Shown here one piece after another: positions 18,660 to 26,903 of a stretch of 64,000 nucleotides of DNA. This DNA is from Candidatus Hydrogenedens terephthalaticus JGI OTU-1 (GTDB lineage: Bacteria > Hydrogenedentota > Hydrogenedentia > Hydrogenedentales > Hydrogenedentaceae), in assembly GCA_000493945.1 (NCBI GenBank), contig AWNW01000001.1, forward strand, positions 1 through 64,000, written 5' to 3'. The notes beneath the pieces were generated by a model. The model was not told the DNA's origin. It did no database searches and was given only the letters and a program-made list of their open reading frames with translations. Position numbers and translations under genes: made by a program. Positions within the stretch are counted from its first letter, which is position 1. Each line of letters opens with the position of its first letter.

Positions 18660-19136
18660 TTAATAATTAAAATGACCTACATTGAAATGACAGTTTAAAC
18701 ATTGTATTGGCTCGCGATGAGCAATATTTGAATCAATATTTTGAACAATATCTTGATGACAATATCGGCAGTTACCTTCTGTTACCTTTCGATTAAATTC
18801 CTTAATGCGGATAGGTTCGTGAAAATTGCCCAGAGTGAATGCCATGGAATGGTGATAGCCGTTTAATCCCTTGACATAATATTTTGAAAATAAGGTATGT
18901 CCCGTATGGCAATCATTGCAAACCGCAACGGAGTGATGACTTGATTTTTGCCAGGAATCGAGAAAATCTTTCATTACATGGCAATTGGCACAGGCATTGG
19001 GATCATCCGTAAGGTAGGAATAACCCCGAGCATAATAAAATGTGAACGAACCTATTCCGATAAAAATCCCAATGCATATACAGACAGGTATTAGATAAGA
19101 AAAACCGGATGATTTTTTGTTCGCTTTTTGCTTCAT
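18660..19136 (-). CDS. nrfH: NrfH, tetrahaem quinol dehydrogenase (NapC/NirT family)
   Basis: 158 residues with one N-terminal membrane helix (14-33) and four haem motifs: CANCH (49-53, followed by V-M, the expected Met ligand of haem 1), CNDCH (73-77), CRYCH (123-127) and CLNCH (146-150). It takes electrons from menaquinol and docks to NrfA. Length and motif spacing are normal for the family. It starts 9 bp after the ferredoxin gene ends. Confidence 0.93.
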   Translation of the reverse strand: MKQKANKKSSGFSYLIPVCICIGIFIGIGSFTFYYARGYSYLTDDPNACANCHVMKDFLDSWQKSSHHSVAVCNDCHTGHTLFSKYYVKGLNGYHHSMAFTLGNFHEPIRIKEFNRKVTEGNCRYCHQDIVQNIDSNIAHREPIQCLNCHFNVGHFNY

Positions 19137-19145
19137 TAACTTCTG

Positions 19146-19835
19146 CTACTCGTTAATTAATTGTTTGCTTAATACTTCACCCTGAATTGAGATTATAATT
19201 TTTTCAACGGGGATATTTTTCCCTGAATATTGCAATCCTGCAAGCACAATGTTGGGTAGTGCCTGACAACAGGGGACTTCCATAACAGGAATAGCCACAC
19301 TTTTTATATCATTATTGATGAAGATTTCGGCGAATTTCTGAACATATTGTTCTTTTGGGTCGAATTTAGGACAGCCAACAAGGACGATATGGTCTTGCAG
19401 AAAATCGTTATGAAAATTTTGATATGCGATGGGGACGCAATCGGCGACTACCAGAAGTTTTGCATTTTGAAGATAGTGAGCCATTGGCGGGACAAGCCGT
19501 ATCTGGATAGGCCAGTGGGAAAGGGCACCTTTTTTAGCGGGGTCGGGCTTAAAATGTATGCTCGGGCATGTGTGAACGGGAGTTTGAGGTTCTTTCATAC
19601 TTTGCTGTAATTTAACCAATTCTTCATCGAAAGGTTCGGCTTCTCGTTCTATTATAGAGAGAGCACCTGTTGGGCAATGGGGTAAACATGCACCCAATCC
19701 GTCGCAATAGACATCGGAGACAAGTTGTGCTTTGCCGTTTGTAAGTTTTATGGCACCTTCTGCACAGGCATTAACACACAATCCACAACCATTACATTTG
19801 TCGGAATCTATGGAGATAATTTTTCGCTTAATCAC
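19146..19835 (-). CDS. 4Fe-4S dicluster ferredoxin-like protein in nrf operon
   Basis: 229 residues, GTG start with AAGGAG 7 nt upstream. A complete cluster motif C14-C17-C20-C24 is followed by a second motif C44, C50, C54 in which the second Cys position is Leu (CDGLGACLPHCP), the usual form in this ferredoxin-with-tail family. The C-terminal ~130 residues form an alpha/beta domain with Cys residues in VADCVP, VLVGCPKFD-like and VPCCQ segments. It is the first gene of the operon with nrfH and nrfA, so it may pass electrons or act as a redox or nitric-oxide-responsive accessory. Cytoplasmic (no signal). Confidence 0.8.
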   Translation of the reverse strand: MIKRKIISIDSDKCNGCGLCVNACAEGAIKLTNGKAQLVSDVYCDGLGACLPHCPTGALSIIEREAEPFDEELVKLQQSMKEPQTPVHTCPSIHFKPDPAKKGALSHWPIQIRLVPPMAHYLQNAKLLVVADCVPIAYQNFHNDFLQDHIVLVGCPKFDPKEQYVQKFAEIFINNDIKSVAIPVMEVPCCQALPNIVLAGLQYSGKNIPVEKIIISIQGEVLSKQLINE

Positions 19836-19863
19836 TGGTTACTCCTTGTGATTTTGTAATTTT

Positions 19864-19892
19864 ATCATAAACATTATGGTTAATAAAGTCAA
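19864..19892 (-). promoter_or_regulatory. Sigma70-type promoter of ferredoxin-nrfHA operon
   Basis: On the minus strand: TTGACT, exactly 17 nt, TATGAT, 28 nt before the GTG start. No clear FNR or NsrR half-sites seen next to it. Confidence 0.7.
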
Positions 19893-20449
19893 GCGAAATG
19901 AAATAAAGATAAAAATAGAGATTTAATTGCGAGAATTAGTATTAAAGCAGATAGAGTGAAACAATCGGACGAGGAGGATAAGTAAAACTCATTAGATAAT
20001 TTGGATTTAGACTATATTAAAAATTCAGGAAATTTCTTGTTTTATTCCAATCAAAGTGTTTCATCTACATTGTTGATGTAATTATCTAAATTCCAGTTTT
20101 TTAATAATAAATAAACTCTTCTATTTTCAGACCTCATGTTATGGACCATCTTCTCATATCTTAAAGAATATATAATACATCTATCATAACTTATATACCT
20201 GTCTGTATAATTAATTAAGACTAATCCCTAATTTAGTAATACACCGAGTAGAAAGATTTGTGTAATACCTATTTTAAGATTCATTTATTTTATCTATGTT
20301 CATAGTCCTTCTAATTTGTTTTAATATTGTCGCTATTTTTTTACTTACATTCAACATTTCGTTAATATGTAAGTGCATGGAGGTTTAGTCGCATATAAGT
20401 AAGCAATATATGTGCTATTATGCACAATGTTCAAAGATTTTTCTTTTTT
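19893..20449. other. Intergenic, AT-rich, no gene seen
   Basis: About 560 bp between two minus-strand genes. It contains an inverted pair (TTAGATAATT near 19994, AATTATCTAA near 20082) and, at 20290-20309, a sequence resembling a miniature-element end in reverse orientation. No coding frame with a plausible start was found. Confidence 0.5.
20290..20309 (-). repeat. Possible decayed MITE-type terminal repeat
   Basis: The reverse complement contains CTATGAACATAGATAA. Ten bases (ACATAGATAA) agree with the element end at 48446. Short enough to be chance in AT-rich DNA. Confidence 0.25.
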
Positions 20450-22219
20450 TTATCTAAATAGAGATAGACATAATAAAGCATGAAAAACTCTGTCAGCATT
20501 AGTTTGATTAAAATCTTCCATTTCGCATATACCATGGCAAATATAATTTCTAAGGTTTATCCCCTTTGGATCGGTAAATAATACCCTAAAATACAGGCAT
20601 ATATCCTCAGTTAAAACTTTGTTAATCTTTTCATCTCTTAATAGGTCATCAAGGGTTCTATATTTAATATTCTCAGATCGTGAATCTATCTTAACTAGTG
20701 CTGAGCCTATCTTTTCAGCTAAATTTCTAACCAATGCTTCAACTTGTGGAATTAAAATGTGTAAAGCATCTACAAAATCATTATTTAAATAAGCATCTAT
20801 GCCTTTTACTAAAAGGGATTTTCTGTGCTCATCAAAAATGGGTGATTCGTAAAGATAATTTATAATATTTTGAGTATTTAAATTAAATTTCTTTATCAAA
20901 GCATCTAAGGTTTTTCGTAAGAGGAAAGATATAGTTATCATATTCTGTAAAATTAAACGAACTATATGTCCATCAATATCTTCTTCCAAAGGACCTAATG
21001 TAGCTACAGAAAATCCTCTTCTATCAAAAATTTCTTGAGGAATAGAGTATAAAATAGGAGTAACTTTGGATTGGTGTTGTAACTGCTGTTTTACTTTTTC
21101 TTTTATCGGGATGTAAGATATAGTAATCTTCTGTAAAACTGTGCTTAAATCTCCTTCAATCAAATCCTCGACATATTTTTCAATTTCTTCAACTGGAATT
21201 TCTATTTTTGTTTTTACAGTGTTAAACTCTGATTTAACTTTTTCGCCAATATTTTTAATTTTATTTAAAATTTCTTCTCTTAAATCCTTTAAACCGTACT
21301 GTAAACAAAAAAGAGTTAACTCCATTAGATAATTACTTAACGCAATTGCTGGAGTTTTGCTTATCTGGTCAAAAGCTATATTAACAAGTTTACTTATTAT
21401 CTCTTTTATTTTTGAGATGTCTCTTCGCCTGGAATAATAATCTGCAATTAAAGTTCCAGAGGATTTTGCTCCCCATATATCATTTCCTTTTATTAGTCTT
21501 TCAAATCTTTCCTCTAAATCTCTAATAATTTTCTGTTCTTTTTCTTCTTTTATTCGTAGATTTTTATTCTTCAGAAGAAGTTCATAAGAAAAACCCCATG
21601 AATATGGTTTGTCATCTTCTCCCACCTTATCTTCATAATCAATGATTACATCTATAAGTTGATTTGTTCTATTTTTGTCATTAATGATAAAAGCAAGGGA
21701 TAATGCTCGTTTTAATTTCGGTATCACATATTGATACTTTTGAAATTTATTTTTTGCAATTTTTATCACACTATCTATAAAGATTTGTGCAACTGAAAAA
21801 TGAGGCTTTTCACCTCTTATTCTTTCTGAAAAATCCCAAATCAGGTTTGAATACCTTGCTTTAAAGACAGGATGATTAGATTTTTCCAATCTCTTTTCCC
21901 AATAGGAAATTATTTCAGAGGTGATCTCTTGTATACTCGGATATTCAACTATATCCCCTTTATCTTTTGAGATGGTAAACAAAGGATAAAAAAAAGTTCC
22001 CCATTCTGACATACTCTCATAATATTTTTCAGTAAAAGCAAAAGCCATTTCCTCCCATAGTAAAACTTTCGGAGGTTCAGAATTATATTTTTCTTTAATA
22101 TAGTTTCCAATTTGTAGATAAATGTATTTTTCTGATACTTGTTCAGAGATAGTTTCTAACTGATTTAAAAACTCTGTTACTTTATCTTCATTCCATTTAC
22201 TATCATAATTTTCACTCAT
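20450..22219 (-). CDS. DUF4209-type protein with HEPN-like RxxxxH motif (putative defence)
   Basis: 589 residues, mostly helical, Lys/Ile/Asn-rich, no signal or membrane segment. The last ~110 residues read PQVEALVRNL, then YRTLDDLLRD, then INLRNYICHG (R557...H562), the pattern I know from DUF4209, whose RN-x3-HG motif has the R-x4-H spacing of HEPN ribonucleases. The ~480-residue N-terminal part is a helical repeat-like region of the kind fused to DUF4209 (DUF7380-like). Next to a restriction-modification pair on the other strand, it is plausibly an anti-phage RNase or sensor; this is inference. GC content is visibly lower than that of the flanking nrf genes. Confidence 0.65.
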   Translation of the reverse strand: MSENYDSKWNEDKVTEFLNQLETISEQVSEKYIYLQIGNYIKEKYNSEPPKVLLWEEMAFAFTEKYYESMSEWGTFFYPLFTISKDKGDIVEYPSIQEITSEIISYWEKRLEKSNHPVFKARYSNLIWDFSERIRGEKPHFSVAQIFIDSVIKIAKNKFQKYQYVIPKLKRALSLAFIINDKNRTNQLIDVIIDYEDKVGEDDKPYSWGFSYELLLKNKNLRIKEEKEQKIIRDLEERFERLIKGNDIWGAKSSGTLIADYYSRRRDISKIKEIISKLVNIAFDQISKTPAIALSNYLMELTLFCLQYGLKDLREEILNKIKNIGEKVKSEFNTVKTKIEIPVEEIEKYVEDLIEGDLSTVLQKITISYIPIKEKVKQQLQHQSKVTPILYSIPQEIFDRRGFSVATLGPLEEDIDGHIVRLILQNMITISFLLRKTLDALIKKFNLNTQNIINYLYESPIFDEHRKSLLVKGIDAYLNNDFVDALHILIPQVEALVRNLAEKIGSALVKIDSRSENIKYRTLDDLLRDEKINKVLTEDICLYFRVLFTDPKGINLRNYICHGICEMEDFNQTNADRVFHALLCLSLFR

Positions 22220-22915
22220 TTCTGTTGTCCTTAAAAAATTTATTCACAAAATAGAAGGATGCATTTTTAACTACATCTTGCTATTAACCATAATGTATCA
22301 GCGATAGGACATAGATAACAGATTTATATATAAATTATTTTAATAAATATTTCATTTATTGTAATAAGAAGAAAGATTAAAAGAAAAATGAAACAGAAGG
22401 GGAAAAAGTATTAATACTATAAAAAGGAAATATAAACATAATAACCATGGTAAAGGGGAACAACAACATGAAACGACGAGAGGAACTGAGGAGTTTTATA
22501 AATTACAAATTATCCCGACAAAAATCGATCTGTGCAGAACATTTTTCTAGGACAGGTAGAACAGTTAATTCCGTGTGAAGAAAACGAACATTTATAGAAT
22601 TTAGGACGAAAAAAAAGATTCTTAAAGAATGGATATTAAAAAGAATAAATATTAAATAGTGCTATTTATCACTGGAAACTTAAGAAGAAAAATATTGTTA
22701 GTGTTTCCTGTGGATTAGAAAATGCAAACCTAAAATTATTAAAACTAGTATATTGTTATAATATATTTAAAAGAACATTTATAATAGATAGGAGATTATA
22801 TGTTAAAATAACAGAAATATTGAAAATTGAGCGTTCTTTAAAAATGAAAAGAAAGGAGAGGATAATAGGTAGATTTAAAACTGTATAAAAGATTGTTTTA
22901 GGAGATTATGTAATC
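22220..22915. other. Intergenic between DUF4209 gene and methyltransferase
   Basis: About 700 bp of low-GC sequence. It holds one MITE-type end (22302-22324), a 36-codon frame from 22470 (MKRREELRSF, no good ribosome site) that may be a remnant, and a TATAAT box near 22755 that could serve the methyltransferase. No intact gene seen. Confidence 0.5.
22302..22324 (+). repeat. MITE-type terminal repeat, solitary
   Basis: GACATAGATAACAGATT (17 nt) is identical to the reverse complement of the right end of the element at 47975-48446, and the preceding bases agree as well (21 of 23 in total). Its body does not continue as that element, so this is a solo or hybrid end. Confidence 0.6.
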
Positions 22916-23821
22916 GTGGGCAATGAAATTTTGAATAAGAATATCGCGATGAAACTAGAAATTGGGTTTAAGAAAACTTGTTCTTGTCCTGATACTCATA
23001 TAAATTGTCTTACTGCAAAAGAATGGATAAAAGGTCAAGTTGCTATTTGGGAACTATATTATGAGGGGAGAGATATTAGGGATAAAGATATACATCCAGC
23101 TGTATTCCCAATTGCTCTGCCTAAAAAATGCATAGAACTTTTTACCCACAAAGGGGAGTTAGTATTAGACCCGTTTGTAGGTATTGGAACTACTCTTATT
23201 GCGGCACGAGATTTAGAAAGAAACGCCGTGGGATTTGATCTTAATCAAAAATATATTGATTTTTGTAATACAAAACTATCACAATTAAACATGTCCCTTT
23301 TTGCTAACAGCACGAAACAGATTGCTATTTGTGATGATGCAATAAATATCCCTAGATATCTTAATGAAGAAACTGTTTCATTGTGTGTTACTTCTCCTCC
23401 CTATGCTAATATGTTAAATCACGAAAGATTGAATAAAAGTTTGAGAAGTGACCTTAGAGAAAATAAATATTATAAAAAAGTTCAACAGTATTCAGATAAT
23501 CCGAGAGACCTCGGGACAATGAGACTTAAGGAGTATATAGATGCGCTTGCCGAAATTTATAAAGGAATATTGCCACTTCTAAAACCGAAAGCTCATTGTG
23601 TAATTAATGTTAATGATTTATGGGAAAATAACCATCGGTATCCAACGCATAGTTATATTATAGAGGCAATGGAGAACATAGGTTATGAACTTAGAAATAT
23701 TATTATCTGGGATAAAAGAAATTTAGTAAACAATGTCGGGATTTTCGGATGGCCAAGCAATTACATAACCCTTAGTACTACCTTTGAATACATACTTGAT
23801 TTTTGGAAGAAACCTTTATGA
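22916..23821 (+). CDS. DNA methyltransferase of an MvaI-like R-M system (probable N4-cytosine)
   Basis: 301 residues from a GTG start; AGGAG lies 11 nt upstream (the closer ATG is followed at once by a stop). SAM-binding motif I is DPFVGIGTT (85-93), preceded by a motif X-like HPAVFPIALP (60-69); the catalytic motif IV is TSPPY (159-163). Motif I precedes IV with no room for a recognition domain between, so that domain should be C-terminal. TSPPY favours cytosine-N4 methylation, consistent with its partner being MvaI/BcnI-like (m4C protection is known there). Overlaps the endonuclease gene by ATGA, so the two are translationally coupled. Confidence 0.88.
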   Translation: MGNEILNKNIAMKLEIGFKKTCSCPDTHINCLTAKEWIKGQVAIWELYYEGRDIRDKDIHPAVFPIALPKKCIELFTHKGELVLDPFVGIGTTLIAARDLERNAVGFDLNQKYIDFCNTKLSQLNMSLFANSTKQIAICDDAINIPRYLNEETVSLCVTSPPYANMLNHERLNKSLRSDLRENKYYKKVQQYSDNPRDLGTMRLKEYIDALAEIYKGILPLLKPKAHCVINVNDLWENNHRYPTHSYIIEAMENIGYELRNIIIWDKRNLVNNVGIFGWPSNYITLSTTFEYILDFWKKPL

Positions 23822-24525
23822 TTGGATATAGTAAGCTGATAGGGAAACTGAAGAGTATAAAGGAAATGGGATGGATAAAGACCCATAGACCTGGGAATAC
23901 AGGAATAGGGAAAACTTTGGAAGACCTTTTGGGAATCACAGAGAATAATGTACCTGGCCCAAATGCCGCAATGATTGAATTAAAATCCGCAAGGAAAAAC
24001 ACTTCAAGTATGCTTACGCTGTTTACAAAATCGCCATCCCCACCGAAAACGAATTCTATACTACTTAAAAAATTTGGCTATGTTTCTACAAAGAATAAGG
24101 GAAAAAAAAGATTGGAAACCACAATAAACGCTATAGATTTCAATAAAATAAAAGGCAAACCAGGATTTAAAATAAATATTGAAGAGGATAAAGTGAATAT
24201 CATTACAAAAAGGGGTAAAATTTTGGGTTTTTGGGATAAAGAAACACTAAAAAGTTCTTTTGAGAGAAAACTTCCCAAGTTGTTATATGTAAAGGCAGAA
24301 TCAAGAGGCAAAGGTTCTGAGGAAGAGTTTTGGTACAATGAAGCGTGGTTATTGAGCGGATTTGACTTTGATAATTTTGTTCATTTATTAAAAGATGGTG
24401 TAATTCTCGTGGATATAAGAATTGGACAATATCCGGATGGTAGACCACATGACCACGGCACAGGATTTAGAATTTTACCAGATAAGCTGGATTTATGTTT
24501 TAGTCATAAAGAGAGGATAATGTAA
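23818..24525 (+). CDS. MvaI/BcnI-family type II restriction endonuclease
   Basis: I choose the ATG at 23818 (MIGYSK), giving a 4-nt ATGA overlap with the methyltransferase and GGAAGA 8 nt upstream; 235 residues. Clear resemblance to R.MvaI as I recall it: GNTGIGKTLEDLLG (27-40), IELKSARK (53-60), LTLFTKSP and VDIRIGQYPDG...HDHGTGFRI. MvaI and BcnI are monomeric nickase-like enzymes cutting CCWGG or CCSGG; the target here is unknown. The E54-x-K56 half of the active site is present, but the residue aligned with the MvaI metal-binding Asp (five before the Glu) is Asn49. Confidence 0.88.
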   Translation: MIGYSKLIGKLKSIKEMGWIKTHRPGNTGIGKTLEDLLGITENNVPGPNAAMIELKSARKNTSSMLTLFTKSPSPPKTNSILLKKFGYVSTKNKGKKRLETTINAIDFNKIKGKPGFKINIEEDKVNIITKRGKILGFWDKETLKSSFERKLPKLLYVKAESRGKGSEEEFWYNEAWLLSGFDFDNFVHLLKDGVILVDIRIGQYPDGRPHDHGTGFRILPDKLDLCFSHKERIM

Positions 24526-24849
24526 TGTTCTCTCCGATAGGAAATAAGTAACAGATATATTTTAACATACTGCGATTTTTCATCAAATACTATCCTTTTT
24601 CCCAATCTGCATTTGTAGCTATTTATGAAGTTCCTTTGAAATCTTCCTGTGGAATTACTATTCCAAAAAGGATAAGATTTAAGAAATTTAAAGGAGGCTT
24701 TTATATTTTAAAATTCTTTGGATTTTTCAAAAGAGGTAATAGTAATAAGTTTATTCAGGTTTATTAAACCCATCTTGTTTTAATAGGATGCCGAATTATT
24801 TCAGTTAGAATATTTTGAGTAATTACCAAAATAAATTCTTGAAAGGTTC
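24526..24849. other. Intergenic with open frame lacking a start (24552-24767)
   Basis: About 320 bp. On the plus strand 71 codons from 24552 to a TAA at 24767 are stop-free and read ...FVAIYEVPLKSSCGITIPKR..., but no ATG or supported alternative start is present. Possible 3' remnant of a gene, or chance. Confidence 0.3.
24535..24556 (+). repeat. MITE-type terminal repeat, diverged
   Basis: CGATAGGAAATAAGTAACAG is about 19/22 identical to the copy at 22302, in the same orientation, 10 bp past the endonuclease stop. The two copies bracket the restriction-modification pair. Confidence 0.45.
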
Positions 24850-26775
24850 TTATTTTGAAAAAGTAATGTTGAATGTAATTTGGGTTTTGTTTTGTGCGGG
24901 GAGTTTTAGTTTTATGCGGGAAAGTTCGCCGTTACGGTTGTTTTCTTCGCATTGTTTTTTGAGGGATTCAACTTCAAAAGTGCCGTGAGAAGGGGTGATC
25001 GTAATTTTGCCCTCTTTGCTTTCGATGGTAGCACAATTACCTTGTATGGATACGGGTAACCAGGTTATAAGTGCTTCTTCAACTTCTTCTCCTTGATTTG
25101 AAAATTCAAAATCATCGGTAATTTTTAATCCGTTTTCGTCGAGTATAAGGGTTCGTTGGGCTTTTTTTAAGGTTGGGATATCGTATGCTTCATGGAAGTT
25201 TATAATGGCTTTGTTAGGCTCTTTGTATGTAAGTTTTCCTTTGTATTTTTCACCGGTGCTTTGAAGTTTCCCTCCAATAACAGGTAGGCTATGTCCGTAG
25301 GAGTTTGTAAAGATGTTTTCGTATCGTTTTGCACTGAAATATTCTCGTGAGTATAGTCCTGCGCCAGGGTCAGTAAGGAAAATCGTGTTATTGATAGCAT
25401 AAATGAAACTTCCAACATCATTATGATTGTGGGGTTCATTATTTGAACCTGCTTTACAGATAACAATATGTGTATTTCCATGGTTATCTTTTACAACTAA
25501 CCGTGCGATACCGGATTGAGGTAGGCAGGTGCTTTCGATGGGTATTTCTGTTTTTTGTTGTTCGTATGGATACGACCAGAGAATATTACGGATAATATTT
25601 CCAAAATGCCAGTGATTTGGAGAAGGATTGGCAAGTCCATGGAGGTAGTTTATATTAAGTCTTTCACCTAATTTGTGGTAAATAAAAGGATGAGCCGTAG
25701 AAGAAAGGCGGTCGTATGCAGAAAACCGTTCTGCTAATCGGTGGACAATAAAGGCGTGGGGATAGAATTGGGATGGTGCATCGGAGAAACTGGCAAATTG
25801 TCCATTCCCTAAGTAAACGACATAAGGATAGAATGCAATCTGGTAAAGGCGTGGGTTTTGTAGGATATTTACATTTCCTTCGGTTGCTTCATAGAGCAAT
25901 TCCCCGAAACTGACATAATGTGTTAGTCCATAATTCCAGTAAGAAATGCCTTCCAAACAACCACCATCTTCTGCAAAACCGTTTTTCAAAAAGCGGGCTA
26001 ATTGATTTGTAACGAGGGTAATGGCTTTACGCAGGATTTGTTCGTTGTTTTCTAATATGATAAAACATTCGCCAATAGACCCGGCACATACTCCTGTCCA
26101 GTTATTTCGTCCACGAACCCAGCCATATTTATCCTCAGAATAAAAAAGGTAAGGTTGCATAACTCTTTTTTTGACTTCATAGCGTATTCTATTTTTTATT
26201 TCATCGGGAAGTTTGTCTTCCAAGAAAAGTAATGTATGGGCTAATTGTGAGGCAGTTTCAGCGGAAAAGAGGTCAATATAGGTGTATTTTTCTTGTCGTT
26301 CATGGGCAGGAACGACCCAAGAAGTTTCTTCGCAGATGTCCCAGATTAGGTCATTGAGTAGGGGAAGTAATGAGTCGTCATTTTCAAAATAAATAAGTAA
26401 TGTAGTTGCGGAGAGCATAGACCTTTTCAAAAAGTAAGGTTTTTCATATTTTTTTCGGTCTCCTGTATTTTGATACTCCCTATATAGAGTATAAGTTGTT
26501 ATAGGAATTGTTGTCTGTTCCTGAAGAAGTTCTTTTGCCCATTGGATACCTGCTTTTCCACTCTCTGTTTGTGTCAATACTCCTTTATCTACGGAGAGTC
26601 TCTCTTTGATGAGTTTATCATGAGAGGTATTTAATGGAACTGTGGTGAAATCTATGTCTAATCCTAAAATTGTTTTGTACTCCTCTTCTGGAAATGCCAG
26701 AACGCATAACAACAAAACGAGAATAGACAGAAATAAAAAATTTTGCTTGTTTTGGAGTAACAATATGTTTTTCAT
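24850..26775 (-). CDS. Heparinase II/III-like polysaccharide lyase, secreted
   Basis: 641 residues. N-terminal signal peptide (FLFLSILVLLLCVLA, ~14-30). Residues ~60-350 are an alpha/alpha-toroid with NNWTGVCAGS and EDGGCLEGISYWNYG, the region bearing substrate-binding and catalytic residues in heparinase II/III and alginate-lyase-like PL families. From ~410 a beta-sandwich begins with HNHNDVGSFIYAINN, the hallmark His/Asp segment of the heparinase_II_III domain. It should cleave a uronic-acid polysaccharide by beta-elimination outside the cytoplasm; the substrate cannot be named. Divergent from trkA. Confidence 0.8.
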   Translation of the reverse strand: MKNILLLQNKQNFLFLSILVLLLCVLAFPEEEYKTILGLDIDFTTVPLNTSHDKLIKERLSVDKGVLTQTESGKAGIQWAKELLQEQTTIPITTYTLYREYQNTGDRKKYEKPYFLKRSMLSATTLLIYFENDDSLLPLLNDLIWDICEETSWVVPAHERQEKYTYIDLFSAETASQLAHTLLFLEDKLPDEIKNRIRYEVKKRVMQPYLFYSEDKYGWVRGRNNWTGVCAGSIGECFIILENNEQILRKAITLVTNQLARFLKNGFAEDGGCLEGISYWNYGLTHYVSFGELLYEATEGNVNILQNPRLYQIAFYPYVVYLGNGQFASFSDAPSQFYPHAFIVHRLAERFSAYDRLSSTAHPFIYHKLGERLNINYLHGLANPSPNHWHFGNIIRNILWSYPYEQQKTEIPIESTCLPQSGIARLVVKDNHGNTHIVICKAGSNNEPHNHNDVGSFIYAINNTIFLTDPGAGLYSREYFSAKRYENIFTNSYGHSLPVIGGKLQSTGEKYKGKLTYKEPNKAIINFHEAYDIPTLKKAQRTLILDENGLKITDDFEFSNQGEEVEEALITWLPVSIQGNCATIESKEGKITITPSHGTFEVESLKKQCEENNRNGELSRIKLKLPAQNKTQITFNITFSK

Positions 26776-26807
26776 AGCCTTTTCCTTTTTATTTCAAGGT
26801 TTGCATT

Positions 26808-26824
26808 AGTGATATAATATCACT
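26808..26824. promoter_or_regulatory. Palindromic operator-like site in divergent promoter region
   Basis: AGTGATATAATATCACT is a perfect 17-bp palindrome (centre base A) containing a TATAAT box, 32 bp upstream of the heparinase-like start and 79 bp upstream of trkA. Likely a regulator site overlapping a promoter. Confidence 0.45.
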
Positions 26825-26903
26825 TCAAATACATAAAACAAGTAATGAGCGATAGAGGTAAGGCGTAATAGCATTTTAATATTCATATATTGGAATAAAA
26901 GAT

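Noticed and set aside
22470..22580. 36-codon frame MKRREELRSF...
   Set aside because: No ribosome site and no recognisable family; kept only as a possible remnant.
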